64,000 nucleotides of DNA from Sphingobacterium cellulitidis. GTDB lineage: Bacteria > Bacteroidota > Bacteroidia > Sphingobacteriales > Sphingobacteriaceae. The stretch lies in assembly GCA_002245855.1 (NCBI GenBank), contig NOUX01000004.1, forward strand, positions 124,001 to 188,000, read 5' to 3'. Each line of letters starts with the position of its first letter. Position 1 is the stretch's first letter. Below the pieces are notes generated by a model. The model was not told where the DNA came from. It did no database searches and saw only the letters and a program-made list of their open reading frames with translations. This document shows, in pieces, positions 52,171-61,788 of the stretch. Position numbers and translations under genes: made by a program.

Positions 52171-53697
52171 ATGATAAACAGGAGACCGATTCATAGAATA
52201 TGGTATTTTACCCTTCTACTCTTTATTACCCTGTCCTGTGCGAAGGATAAATTTGTACCCAAGTTATCTGCGGAGAATGAGCTGATCAGTTTTGTTATCA
52301 AGAAGGAAAATCAGAGTAATTTAAAGAATGATATAGTCACCGAGATTATTGGCGATACTATTTTTGCACGCACCTTGGTAGGTACAGATGTGAGTTCCTT
52401 GATTCCTGAGTTTGAACATAAAGGTGTTAAGGTATTAGTAAACAATGTTGAACAGAAGAGTGCTGTTGACAAGCAGAATTTTTCGGACTTAGTTAAATAT
52501 ACGGTCGCTGCTGAAAATGGTGATGAGAAAACCTATGTTGTCAAATTTATTGATACGGGATTGCCAGCGATTTACCTTTCAACCAATGGGAAGCCTATTG
52601 TTAGCAAGGAGGATTATATCGTTGGGGATATCAGGATCACTTCAGATTTTGGCAGGAATGTAGTTTATCAAGGTGTTACAGAGGTTAAAGGGCGGGGGAA
52701 TTCCACTTGGGGGATGCCTAAGAAGCCATATCGGATAAAACTGGATAAAAAAGCAGGATTATTGGGGATGCCTGAGGATAAAAGTTGGGCTTTGATGGCA
52801 AATTATGGTGATCAATCCCTTCTAAGAAATGATGTTGCCTTTGAGGTTAGTAGAAGATTAGAATTAGGTTATACTCCTAGGCAACAATATGTTGAGTTTT
52901 TTCTGAATGGAGAATATATGGGGAACTATACCTTAACGGAGCATATCAAAGAAGGGAAGGATAGGGTAGCGATAGATGAAGATAATGGGGGATTTATCCT
53001 TGAAGAGGACGGTTATGCTTATTCAGAGCCTGTTCATTTTGTAACTCCTAAAAATATGCCTATTACTGTGAAGTTTCCTGATGAGGATGATATTACGCCA
53101 GAACAGTTTGATTATATCAAGAACTATGTGACCTCCTTTGAGAATAGCTTATATAAAGTTGAGGGAGCAGCAGCAGACTATAACCAATTCTTTGACCTTC
53201 CAAGTTTTGTGAATTATTACCTGACAAATGAAATTTGTGGTAATTCAGATATGCTTTGGAGTATGCGGATGTACAAGAAGAGTAATGCGGATCCAAAGAT
53301 ATATGTTGGTCCAGTTTGGGATTTTGATCTTGCGTTCAACAGTGACAAAAGGTTAGGGGATTCGCAGGAGGTCTTGATGTTAACGAAGGCACATGAGCCC
53401 CGCGCATGGATGAATAAGCTGATGAGTGATCCGGCTTTCAAGAAACTCGTTCGGACTCGTTGGAATGCTGTAAAAGGAAGTCTTCAATCTATGCCTGAAT
53501 ATATAGATCAACGCGCTAAAAAAATCAATTATAGTCAAAAGTTTAACTTTATCCGCTGGGAGGTAATTGGGGTTAATATTAATCAAAGTTGGTATGTTGG
53601 AACAAGCCATCAGGATTATGTAGATTTTATCAGGAATTTTATGGCAGCGAGAATTAATTGGTTGGATGGGGTCATCAATGGTCCACAATTCAATTAA
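52171..53697 (+). CDS. CotH-like kinase family lipoprotein
   Basis: A 508-residue lipoprotein: the signal ends in LFITLSC with acyl Cys23. Residues about 35-135 resemble a DUF5018/BACON-like beta domain of Bacteroidota surface proteins (ENELISFVIKKENQSNLKND ... YTVAAENGDEKTYVVKF). The CotH domain covers about 150-500: VKGRGNSTWGMPKKPYRIKL, SWALMANYGDQSLLRNDVAF, QYVEFFLNGEYMGNYTLTEH, DNGGFILEEDGYA and VGPVWDFDLAFNSD. CotH proteins are atypical protein kinases of spore coats and fungal invasins; the surface role here is unknown. It ends at an intrinsic terminator shared with the aldo-keto reductase gene. Confidence 0.9.
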   Translation: MINRRPIHRIWYFTLLLFITLSCAKDKFVPKLSAENELISFVIKKENQSNLKNDIVTEIIGDTIFARTLVGTDVSSLIPEFEHKGVKVLVNNVEQKSAVDKQNFSDLVKYTVAAENGDEKTYVVKFIDTGLPAIYLSTNGKPIVSKEDYIVGDIRITSDFGRNVVYQGVTEVKGRGNSTWGMPKKPYRIKLDKKAGLLGMPEDKSWALMANYGDQSLLRNDVAFEVSRRLELGYTPRQQYVEFFLNGEYMGNYTLTEHIKEGKDRVAIDEDNGGFILEEDGYAYSEPVHFVTPKNMPITVKFPDEDDITPEQFDYIKNYVTSFENSLYKVEGAAADYNQFFDLPSFVNYYLTNEICGNSDMLWSMRMYKKSNADPKIYVGPVWDFDLAFNSDKRLGDSQEVLMLTKAHEPRAWMNKLMSDPAFKKLVRTRWNAVKGSLQSMPEYIDQRAKKINYSQKFNFIRWEVIGVNINQSWYVGTSHQDYVDFIRNFMAARINWLDGVINGPQFN

Positions 53698-53700
53698 TTT

Positions 53701-53727
53701 AAAAGCCTCAATTTAATTGAGGCTTTT
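53701..53727. terminator. Intrinsic terminator
   Basis: AAAAGCCTCAATT pairs with AATTGAGGCTTTT, followed by T6. It lies between convergent genes. Confidence 0.9.
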
Positions 53728-53740
53728 TTATTTTTTCTTC

Positions 53741-54769
53741 TTACAATTCTGCAGATTGTTGCCAGATATTAATTCCAGCATCTTTAGCATATTGGTCGAT
53801 AAGTTTTAATTCCGCATCTGTAAAATTTAGATTTTTCAATGCTCCAACGCAATCTATTACCTGTTGCGGTTTACTTGCTCCAATTAGCGCAGAAGTCACA
53901 CGCCCTTGTTTCAGCACCCATGCAATTGCCATTTGCGCCAATGTTTGGTTTCTTCCTGTTGCTATCTCATTTAGCGCCCAGATATTTTTTAAATTCTCTT
54001 CTGAAAGGAAATTTTTATCCAAGGATTTATCTTGGCTTGCGCGACTTTCCTTAGGAACCTCATTGAGGTACTTATTGGTCAGCATTCCTTGGGCAAGGGG
54101 AGAGAATACGATAGAGCCCAATCCTAAATCATCAAGGGTATTTAATAAGCCATCTTCCTCTACCCAGCGATTCAACATGGAATAACTAGGCTGATGAATA
54201 ATAAATGGGGTACCTAAAGATTTCAAAATATCATAAGCCTGTTTTGTTCTTTCGGAGTTATAGGATGATATTCCGACATATAAAGCTTTTCCAGAGCGTA
54301 CAATCTGGTCAAGAGCCAACATGGTTTCCTCCAATGGCGTATTAGGGTCAAAGCGGTGAGAATAAAAAATGTCGACATAATCAACGCCCATTCTTTTTAG
54401 AGATTGATCACAGCTAGCGATCAAATATTTGCGGCTTCCCCATTCTCCGTAAGGTCCAGGCCACATGAGATAACCTGCTTTTGAAGAAATGATGAGTTCA
54501 TCACGTAATCCGGCGAATTCTTCTTTTAATATTCTTCCGAAAGCAAGTTCGGCACTGCCAGCTGGAGGACCATAGTTATTTGCTAGGTCAAAATGATTTA
54601 TTCCTAAGTCAAAAGCGGTTGTGCAGATCTCAACTTTTCTGCTATGGGGAGTATCATCGCCGAAATTATGCCATAATCCAAGGGAAATTGCTGGTAAGTG
54701 TAGACCACTTTTGCCACATCGATTATAAAGCATTTGATCGTAGCGATCAATATTAGGTTTCCAATCCAT
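53741..54769 (-). CDS. Aldo-keto reductase, YghZ/L-glyceraldehyde 3-phosphate reductase-like
   Basis: A 342-residue TIM-barrel NADPH-dependent reductase. Catalytic Asp/Tyr/Lys/His can be placed in FDLANNYGP, IISSKAGY and DIFYSHRFDPNTPLEET; NADPH-binding segments lie at the C terminus (VLKQGRVTSALIGASKPQQV). The extended start YNRCGKSGLHLPAISLGLWH and the GPYGEWGSRKYL insertion match the YghZ (L-glyceraldehyde 3-phosphate reductase) group of family AKR14. It would reduce toxic or sugar-derived aldehydes. It is monocistronic and cytoplasmic. Confidence 0.9.
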   Translation of the reverse strand: MDWKPNIDRYDQMLYNRCGKSGLHLPAISLGLWHNFGDDTPHSRKVEICTTAFDLGINHFDLANNYGPPAGSAELAFGRILKEEFAGLRDELIISSKAGYLMWPGPYGEWGSRKYLIASCDQSLKRMGVDYVDIFYSHRFDPNTPLEETMLALDQIVRSGKALYVGISSYNSERTKQAYDILKSLGTPFIIHQPSYSMLNRWVEEDGLLNTLDDLGLGSIVFSPLAQGMLTNKYLNEVPKESRASQDKSLDKNFLSEENLKNIWALNEIATGRNQTLAQMAIAWVLKQGRVTSALIGASKPQQVIDCVGALKNLNFTDAELKLIDQYAKDAGINIWQQSAEL

Positions 54770-54991
54770 TGAATGTTTTTGTTTGTTGGTTTAATGATTT
54801 AATGTTCATGGGATGCTGTTTTATTTAAAAAATTCCTCAGCAGTAAAGAACAATACTAAGTTAGGATAAAGATTAATTTCCATCCATTTTTTTCTAAAAA
54901 AATAATGGGTATCAATGCTTGTGTCCCAAGAATTCATTTTTATTTTAAAGCAATATTTCTGATTTTTATACCTCACTAATTTATTAAAGAG

Positions 54992-55714
54992 ATGAAAATA
55001 AGCTTCTCAAGTCAAGCGTTTCTTGCTATACTATTTGCAATAATATTCCAATCCTGTGATTCAAATACGAAGAAAAACAATAGCAGTTCAAATGATTCGA
55101 TTACCGTTGAAGTTGATTCTATGACTCATTCTTCTGATAGCTCAGGGGTTATAGCAAAATTGAGCGATAAAAATATTAAGTTCCTTTGGAGGGAGAATAA
55201 ATACGATTCAAACCTAAAGGCAGAAGTTAATAGCATTGTTTTAAATGAGGATTACATTAAGACGATCAGCGAGCCAGAGAAGGCAGCGCTAGCCTTGGTT
55301 GCAACTTTTGTGGGGAATGAATGTGAATGGGATGGAGCTGTTAAAGAAGATCGAAGTAATTTGAAATGTAAGATTTTATGGGCTTTGGATTTAGGTTACC
55401 AATGTTCATCCAAGCATAAGGATTTTCTAAGGCAATGGTTCAAAGGTGAACCAAAGATATTGGAGGAATTAGAAAATTGTCCTACCATCCCAGATGGAGC
55501 GACTGTTCAAAGTACTTTTGATGAAATCAATTTAGAAGTCAAGGGGAATCAAATTATTGTGGTTTCAAAAATTAATGCCATTAATTTAAGGGAGGCTACA
55601 TCCTTGACCTGGACAGAGACGGATACTTATGAGCTAAAAGGGGAGGAGTTGCAGAGAATTAGTAAGGTGGAATCTGATAAGGTTCAATCTAAGTTGGAAG
55701 TGGGCGAAGGATAG
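54992..55714 (+). CDS. Hypothetical lipoprotein, 240 aa
   Basis: The N terminus KISFSSQAFLAILFAIIFQS ends at acyl Cys22 (QSCDSN), followed by a low-complexity Asn/Ser/Asp linker typical of surface lipoproteins. The remainder has no domain I recognise: a helical segment with paired Cys (VGNECEWDG, LKCKILWALDLGYQCSSKHK) and a C-terminal beta-rich part (EVKGNQIIVVSKINAINL, SLTWTETDTYELKGEELQ). The Cys spacing suggests disulfides. It is monocistronic with a strong terminator shared with susD. Confidence 0.7.
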   Translation: MKISFSSQAFLAILFAIIFQSCDSNTKKNNSSSNDSITVEVDSMTHSSDSSGVIAKLSDKNIKFLWRENKYDSNLKAEVNSIVLNEDYIKTISEPEKAALALVATFVGNECEWDGAVKEDRSNLKCKILWALDLGYQCSSKHKDFLRQWFKGEPKILEELENCPTIPDGATVQSTFDEINLEVKGNQIIVVSKINAINLREATSLTWTETDTYELKGEELQRISKVESDKVQSKLEVGEG

Positions 55715-55742
55715 TTTATTAATCCTGTATTCCTGCTAAATT

Positions 55743-55779
55743 AAAAATCCCTCGATTGATTTCCAATCGAGGGATTTTT
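55743..55779. terminator. Bidirectional intrinsic terminator
   Basis: A near-perfect 16-bp stem AAAAATCCCTCGATTG / CAATCGAGGGATTTTT lies between the convergent lipoprotein and susD genes. Confidence 0.92.
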
Positions 55780-55823
55780 AATTTATACTAATTGGATTTT
55801 AAAATCCCAATTTTACTCAGACC

Positions 55824-57398
55824 TTAATAACCTTCATTTTGTTTCAAGTTCGGGTTCACCGAGATCTGTTGACTTGGGATAGGGTATACCAAAGTCTTAG
55901 GATCAGGATCTGCGACTTTTTCTTGCCAAGCATCCAGGAATTTTCCGAAACGAATTAAATCTTGTCTTCTCCAACCTTCCCAATATAATTCACGCGCACG
56001 CTCATCAAGTAGGTTTTCTAATGTCAAGGAAGGAAATGCAGCAACTCCACGTCTAGTACGAATAGAGTTTACCAAAGTAAGAGCTTCCGCCGGAGAACCA
56101 GTTCCACCTCTTAAAATTGCTTCAGCTTGCATCAGCAAAACATCAGAATAGCGATATACCACCCAGTCATTATTACGTTGTCCTTCCACGGAATAATCAA
56201 ATGCATATTTCATTGGACGAATACCTGCGGTTTCCAGGGTTGCGCCGGAAGTACGGATGGTAACTTCTCTGGTAAATACCAGTGGTGCATTGGCAGGATT
56301 TCTAGCCATTAAAGGCTTATTGGTGCTCCAATTATATTGTTGGCCAGCAAAGAAGCCGACATTCTGTCTATGGAAGCCTTTTAAGCGATTTGAGGTAGTA
56401 TCTGCTGGATATTCGTAATAGATACCTCTTCTTTCATCCGCAGCTTCAAATTTGTCATAATAATCAGATAAAGTACACCAGCCATTCCATCCTCCTGGAT
56501 TTAAGTTATAATGTGCGATGGTATTCCATGTACGGTCCACATTACCACCACGATCAGCATTTTTGTTGTAGAGGGTATAAATGTTTTCTGTGGATATGGC
56601 ATCATTGTTTGGGGCAAAATTATCGAAGTATTTACCTTTAACTGAAACGGAATATTTACCTGAGGCCGTTATTTCCTTAGCTAAGGAAATTACTTTATTC
56701 ATGTCTTCTGCCGCGAAAGTAGGAGCCTTACGATTTAAGAAAGTTCCCTTGTTCAGGTAAATTTTCATCAACAATGTTTTAGCTGCATTTTTATTAGCAA
56801 CATAAGCTGATGATGGTCCGTTGTCTGGGAGTGTATTAATAATTTCATTTAAATCTTTGACCATGTAGTCGATTGCGGCCTGAGGTTGCAAAACTTCGGG
56901 TGCAATTCTGAAATCATCCACTGCGTCCCCCTCACGAATTGGAACTACACCATATAAGTCCAATAAATCGAACATTGCCAATGCGCGAATAAATCGAGCT
57001 TCAGCGGCTTGTTGAGGAGTAGGTTTATATTTTAAAACCGTAATGGTATTATAAATGACGGTTCCTAAGCTAACAAAGGTTCCGTCCATGTACGCATTAT
57101 CAGCATTCCAGGTATGGAGGTGTATGGCACGGTGCATTCCGTTATCATCCCAGTCACCCCCACGAGTAGGCGCCATTGCGGCATCTGTTGAAATCTCCTG
57201 TAATACCCAGCGTTGTTCTTGCTGATATGGCGTATTCAAGGAATTGTAAGCAGTAATCAATAATCCTGCAGGGTCGATATTGGTTGCATCGCCTTCCTCC
57301 ATCTCACTTTTAAATTCCTCATTCAGTTTGGTACAGGAATAGGTGCCAGTAAACACGGTCCCTGCCAAAGCGATATATAATAATGATCTTAATTTCAT
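55824..57398 (-). CDS. SusD-family glycan-binding lipoprotein (PUL 2)
   Basis: A 524-residue surface lipoprotein. The signal ends at TGTYSC (acyl Cys about residue 22) followed by TKLNEEF. SusD features are RFIRALAMFDLLDLYGVVPI (TPR helices), YRYSDVLLMQAEAILRGGTG, VNSIRTRRGVAAFPSLTLEN, ERARELYWEGWRRQDLIRFG-like LDERARELYWEGWRRQDLIR and the terminal PIPSQQISVNPNLKQNEGY. It follows its susC by 48 nt on the minus strand and should bind glycan on the outside of the outer membrane. Confidence 0.95.
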   Translation of the reverse strand: MKLRSLLYIALAGTVFTGTYSCTKLNEEFKSEMEEGDATNIDPAGLLITAYNSLNTPYQQEQRWVLQEISTDAAMAPTRGGDWDDNGMHRAIHLHTWNADNAYMDGTFVSLGTVIYNTITVLKYKPTPQQAAEARFIRALAMFDLLDLYGVVPIREGDAVDDFRIAPEVLQPQAAIDYMVKDLNEIINTLPDNGPSSAYVANKNAAKTLLMKIYLNKGTFLNRKAPTFAAEDMNKVISLAKEITASGKYSVSVKGKYFDNFAPNNDAISTENIYTLYNKNADRGGNVDRTWNTIAHYNLNPGGWNGWCTLSDYYDKFEAADERRGIYYEYPADTTSNRLKGFHRQNVGFFAGQQYNWSTNKPLMARNPANAPLVFTREVTIRTSGATLETAGIRPMKYAFDYSVEGQRNNDWVVYRYSDVLLMQAEAILRGGTGSPAEALTLVNSIRTRRGVAAFPSLTLENLLDERARELYWEGWRRQDLIRFGKFLDAWQEKVADPDPKTLVYPIPSQQISVNPNLKQNEGY

Positions 57399-57446
57399 CT
57401 GTCTAAATTTTTATTTTATCAATAAACTATAAATAACCGACCTCAC

Positions 57447-60431
57447 TTAAAGTGAGAAATTGACACCTAATAAAATATTTCTGGACGGTGGATACGGCAA
57501 ATACTCAATACCCAAAGAAGGGATACCATTGCTTGCACCATCCGTATTAACTTCCGGGTCGAAGCCCGAATATTTTGTGATGATGAACAAGTTTTGGCCA
57601 GTCAAGGATATATTAAAGTTCTTGAATGTATTGCCAATATTTCCCACATTATAGCTTAATGTTAGGTTTGCCATTTTCAGGTAATCACCTTTTTCCAAGA
57701 ATCTTGTTGAAGGTGCTGCTGAGTTTGATGTCGATTCTTTCACCGAAGTATCGAAGAATTGAGATCCAATATTTCTAGAAGATAAGTTACTCAATCCTAA
57801 AACGGTTGCTGCGGTATTATTGAATAAGTAATGTCCAAATGCACCGTTCATATTCGCTGAGAAAGTGAATTTTTTGTAACTCACATTGGTTGATAAACCG
57901 ACTAGAGTCGTAGGATTCGGGCTATTGGAATAGAATTTATTAATTGCAGGGTCATTGGTGCTGTTGATGCTTCCATCTTGTCCTAGGTACATGCTCATGC
58001 CCGTTTGAGGATCAATTCCTTCGTATTGGGCAAGATACCATACGTTCAATGGTTGACCATTAACCATACGCTGACCTAATACTCCTGTAAAACCTTGACC
58101 ACGAAGAGCACCTGTTTCATAGTATCCAACCAATCCACTTACGCTGTTTTTAAGTAGGGTAAGATTTCCTGTTAAGTCCCAGTTCCAATCCGTACCTCTC
58201 ACAATATTTCCGGTCAAGGCAATTTCCACCCCTTTGTTGACAATCTCACCATCCAGGTTTACCCAGATACGGCCACTTGGAGCAGGTTGAGCAAGAGTTT
58301 GTTCGAATAGGGCATCGGTAGTTTTCTTGTTGAAATAATCGATGGATCCATATAAACGGTTGTCAAAGATGGAGAAATCGATCCCTGCATTGATCGTTGC
58401 TGAAGTCTCCCATTTAAGGTCATCATTTCCGTAATTCACTTGGCTGATGCTTTGGTTTCCAAATACGAATCTGTTCAATGAAGCTCCAGAAGGGAATTCC
58501 TGGTTACCAGTTTTACCCCAACCTAATCTGATTTTCAACTGATCAAATATTTCATTGTCTTTCATGAAATCTTCTTCATTGATGTTCCATGCAGCAGCAA
58601 CGGAAGGGAAGATTGCATATTTATTATTAGAACCAAATTTGGTAGAACCGTCGCGACGAACTGTTGCTGTAAATAAATAGCGGTTTCTATAGTTAAATCC
58701 ACCACGTAAGAACATGGATTGTAATTCGTTGGTTGGGCTTCTATAGGATAAAATATCGCGGGTAGAGATGGATGAATATTGTAGGTAATCAAAGTAATCT
58801 AATCCCATGTAATTAAATCCACCACCAAATGATAAGTTGTTTTTGAAATTATAGTTCAAATATTCATAACCCAATAAAGCGTTGATATTCCAATCCTCAT
58901 TAACCTGCTTGTTATAGGATAGGGTATGGGTCATTTGCATGTTAGTTTCGTTGTTGTTTGAAATAAATGCTTGTTCATTTTTGGATGCAGAAGGATCTAT
59001 TAAACCTGAACGATACATTCCTTCACGACCACCTGTTTGACGCATTATGCTATAGATGAAACGATATTCCAAATCATCGGTAATTTTATAGTAAGGAGAT
59101 ACGTTAGCCACCATTGTATTGGTTGTTGCACGATCTTTAAAGGCATCAAGGGAAGTCAGAGGATTTCTGGTCATGGTACTGACGAAGGTATTTTTACCAT
59201 CCTTATCGATTAACGGCAGGGTTGGATTCCATTGCATGGCTTGCGAAATCAAGTTCCCTTCTGCTCCGGCAAAAACGTTGATTGGAGCATAACGGTTATC
59301 CAACTGTGTTAAGAATAGGGATAAATCCAAACCTAATCTTTTGCTTTCAAGGAAATTGAAGTTACCAGTGAAATTTCCAGTGTATTTTTTCAATTGAGAG
59401 CCTTTGATAATACCATTTTGGTTTAAATATCCACCTGACAAGCGATACTTACCATGTTCAGTACCACCCGAAACATCAGCATAATAGTTTTGGGTGACTG
59501 CTTGTCGGGTAATAGCTTTGAAGGCATTTTCATTACCGCCGTAATCGGAGGTACTCGCTTCAGAAGGGGTGTAATAGTTTAATGCTTCTCTAAATCTGCC
59601 AGCATCCAAAATATTAGGGTATTCGCGGATGTTAGATACACCTGCTGTTGCTCCCACACTAACAACCGGAGAACCTGCGACTCCTTTTTTCGTACTAATA
59701 ATTACGACACCATTTGCACCTCTTGAACCATAAATCGCTGTTGCGGAAGCATCTTTTAAGATGTCCATACTTGCGATATCACTTGGGTTCAAATAAGTCA
59801 ATGGGTTACCACGATCGGAAGAAAATCCTCCACGGCCTTCAGGAAGTGGGGAGTTTCCTGACATCGGCACTCCATCTAAAACAAATAGAGGGTTGTTACT
59901 AGAACGGATAGATGAGTTACCACGGATCCGAACTGTTGCTGCACCACCTGGTTGTCCAGTATTGTTAATCACCATTACCCCAGGGGTTTTACCCTGAATC
60001 AATTGATCGGGAGCTGTTACCAAACCTTTATTGAAGTTCTTAGCTTGGATGGTTACCAAAGAACCTGTCAGGTCTTTTTTTCGGGCAGTTCCATATCCAA
60101 TTACGACCACCTCATCGAGGCCTTGGTCTGTTGAAGATTGTAATTGAATGTTAATTTCAGTTCCCGTAATGTCCACATCTTTACTTTGGAATCCGATATA
60201 GGAAACTTCCAAAGTTTTTGCATCGTTAGGAACATTAAAAGAGAATGCACCATTGTTGTCAGTGCTTGTGGCTACTGTTGTTCCTTTTACTCTTAGGGTA
60301 GCTCCTCCTAAAGGACTACCAGCCTCATCTGTTACAGTACCTGAAATGTTTTTCTCTTGGGCAAAGGTTGCCAAGGAAACCATTAGTACTATAAGAGTGA
60401 GTAAGTACTTTTTAAGTAATGTCTTTTTCAT
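57447..60431 (-). CDS. SusC-family TonB-dependent outer-membrane transporter (PUL 2)
   Basis: A 994-residue SusC porin. It has a signal peptide (about 1-24, SLATFAQ), CarboxypepD_reg-like domain (NISGTVTDEAGSPLGGATLR), TonB-box-like region DEVVVIGYGTARKKDLTGSL, plug (SIRSSNNPLFVLDGVP, SMDILKDASATAIYGSRGA) and a barrel ending in LLGVNFSL. No STN domain is present, so regulation is not via an anti-sigma factor. It is divergent from the REC-AraC regulator across about 435 nt of non-coding DNA that contains two palindromes, and is followed by susD. With the neighbouring GH16 gene it suggests import of beta-glucan oligosaccharides. Confidence 0.95.
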   Translation of the reverse strand: MKKTLLKKYLLTLIVLMVSLATFAQEKNISGTVTDEAGSPLGGATLRVKGTTVATSTDNNGAFSFNVPNDAKTLEVSYIGFQSKDVDITGTEINIQLQSSTDQGLDEVVVIGYGTARKKDLTGSLVTIQAKNFNKGLVTAPDQLIQGKTPGVMVINNTGQPGGAATVRIRGNSSIRSSNNPLFVLDGVPMSGNSPLPEGRGGFSSDRGNPLTYLNPSDIASMDILKDASATAIYGSRGANGVVIISTKKGVAGSPVVSVGATAGVSNIREYPNILDAGRFREALNYYTPSEASTSDYGGNENAFKAITRQAVTQNYYADVSGGTEHGKYRLSGGYLNQNGIIKGSQLKKYTGNFTGNFNFLESKRLGLDLSLFLTQLDNRYAPINVFAGAEGNLISQAMQWNPTLPLIDKDGKNTFVSTMTRNPLTSLDAFKDRATTNTMVANVSPYYKITDDLEYRFIYSIMRQTGGREGMYRSGLIDPSASKNEQAFISNNNETNMQMTHTLSYNKQVNEDWNINALLGYEYLNYNFKNNLSFGGGFNYMGLDYFDYLQYSSISTRDILSYRSPTNELQSMFLRGGFNYRNRYLFTATVRRDGSTKFGSNNKYAIFPSVAAAWNINEEDFMKDNEIFDQLKIRLGWGKTGNQEFPSGASLNRFVFGNQSISQVNYGNDDLKWETSATINAGIDFSIFDNRLYGSIDYFNKKTTDALFEQTLAQPAPSGRIWVNLDGEIVNKGVEIALTGNIVRGTDWNWDLTGNLTLLKNSVSGLVGYYETGALRGQGFTGVLGQRMVNGQPLNVWYLAQYEGIDPQTGMSMYLGQDGSINSTNDPAINKFYSNSPNPTTLVGLSTNVSYKKFTFSANMNGAFGHYLFNNTAATVLGLSNLSSRNIGSQFFDTSVKESTSNSAAPSTRFLEKGDYLKMANLTLSYNVGNIGNTFKNFNISLTGQNLFIITKYSGFDPEVNTDGASNGIPSLGIEYLPYPPSRNILLGVNFSL

Positions 60432-60588
60432 AAAGTTAAAATCAAATGTTTTTAATGAAAGGTATAGCTAGGGTTTTATAGACTTAATTGACAGATTTGA
60501 TGTTAATTAATTCATAGGTAATGGTTTGTCTATTAAATCTAAGGGGGATTGCAATCTCGAAAAATTGCTGCTGTAGTTTGCACCACCA

Positions 60589-60605
60589 TGCAATGAAACA
60601 TTGCA
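60589..60605. promoter_or_regulatory. Inverted repeat upstream of susC of PUL 2
   Basis: tgcaatg-aaa-cattgca is a 7-bp inverted repeat with a 3-nt centre, about 160 nt before susC and 260 nt before the regulator gene. It may be an operator for the REC-AraC protein. The assignment is positional only. Confidence 0.35.
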
Positions 60606-60816
60606 AATGATGCACATAGATTGTCAGGTTCATATATGTTTAGTTCTGTTTAAGTATAAAAGTCAATAAATTAGAAGCTTAAATCATGTCAAATCGTTTC
60701 AATTTTATATCATTTTGTTACATTGCTTACAATTTTAGGTTTAACTCAGTGTTAAGTGCGGAAAAGAAATTATTGAATACAAGAAATTTGATTAATTATT
60801 AAATTTTTTTGTAAAT

Positions 60817-60830
60817 TAGGTATATACCTA
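60817..60830. promoter_or_regulatory. 14-bp perfect palindrome before the PUL 2 regulator
   Basis: taggtatataccta is a perfect palindrome 36 nt before the ATG of the REC-AraC gene, suited to an autoregulatory operator or a core promoter. Nothing else in 60432-60866 is convincing apart from the inverted repeat at 60589. Confidence 0.4.
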
Positions 60831-60866
60831 GATTAACTAATTAAACTTTTGTAAACTTTATCGATT

Positions 60867-61745
60867 ATGAGTACAAATTCTACAATTTTAAGTAATAGTC
60901 AATCCAGTCTACTAAATCTGTCGACAAACAGGAAAAAAGAAGCCGTAATCAATAAGTATGAAATGGAAATGCCAGTGATATTACTGGTTGATCATGATAA
61001 GGAATTACTCGCTAATCTGAACAAGGAACTGAAATCTCAATATGTAATCTTGCGTGCTTCTAATGCTTCTGAAGTCGATGAAATCCTGAACCAACATAAA
61101 ATACATTTGGTTATTACAGAAGTTGTTATTTCTGGAACTGATGGTTTAAGCTTGTGTAGAACTATTAAGTCCACGGCTTTGTTTTCTCATATCCCCGTAG
61201 TTTTTTTAACCTCTCACAAAGAATTGGAAATGAAAATTCAGGTTCTGAATAGTGGGGCTGATGCCTATATAGAAAAGCCTTTTTCACTTGATTTTCTAAA
61301 AGCTCAAATTGAAAATATCCTTTTCAACAGGCAGAAAGTAAAGAACTACTTCAGCAGCAGTCCTTCGATTTATACTAAAAAATCCTTGAGAACTCATCCT
61401 GCAGATCAATTTATGGATAAACTTTATTCTATTATTGAGGAAAGTATTTCGGATATGGATGTGTCCGTAAATCTATTGGCAAAGCTAATGAATGTATCGC
61501 GTCCAACCCTTTATCGTAAAATCAGTAAGTATACTCAACTAAAACCTAATGAGTTAATAAAACAGGCAAAATTAGAACGGTCTGCCGAGCTTTTGTTATT
61601 GAAGAAATTCACGGTATCTCAAATTGCTAGTATGGTTGGCTATTCTGAACAATCTAATTTCTCAAGAGATTTCTACAAGTATTTTGGAATGAGACCCAGC
61701 AATTATATCAACGTTGTAGAAAATGGGAATTCATTTGCCTGTTAA
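60867..61745 (+). CDS. Orphan receiver-AraC regulator with Glu at the phosphorylation site
   Basis: A 292-residue protein equal to the C-terminal half of an HTCS without its kinase. The receiver (about 36-150) aligns with the PUL 1 HTCS receiver: LLVDHDKELL (Asp42, His43, Asp44), ITEVVISGTDG, Thr115 in VVFLTSHKE, Lys137 in ADAYIEKPFS. At the phospho-acceptor position, Asp in ISDIMMPEIDG, this protein has Glu85, a phospho-mimic replacement. The AraC domain (about 180-290) has DVSVNLLAKLMNVSRPTLYR, ELIKQAKLERSAELLLLKKF and ISQIASMVGYSEQSNFSRDF-like QIASMVGYSEQSNFSRDFYK. It lies divergent from susC and upstream of GH16. Confidence 0.9.
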   Translation: MSTNSTILSNSQSSLLNLSTNRKKEAVINKYEMEMPVILLVDHDKELLANLNKELKSQYVILRASNASEVDEILNQHKIHLVITEVVISGTDGLSLCRTIKSTALFSHIPVVFLTSHKELEMKIQVLNSGADAYIEKPFSLDFLKAQIENILFNRQKVKNYFSSSPSIYTKKSLRTHPADQFMDKLYSIIEESISDMDVSVNLLAKLMNVSRPTLYRKISKYTQLKPNELIKQAKLERSAELLLLKKFTVSQIASMVGYSEQSNFSRDFYKYFGMRPSNYINVVENGNSFAC

Positions 61746-61788
61746 TTCCCTTTTGGAATTTAGTATGTTTGTTTTATAATCACACACT

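Noticed and set aside
53217..53688. Minus-strand ORFs inside the CotH gene
   Set aside because: They are shadows of the CotH coding frame and show no signals of their own.
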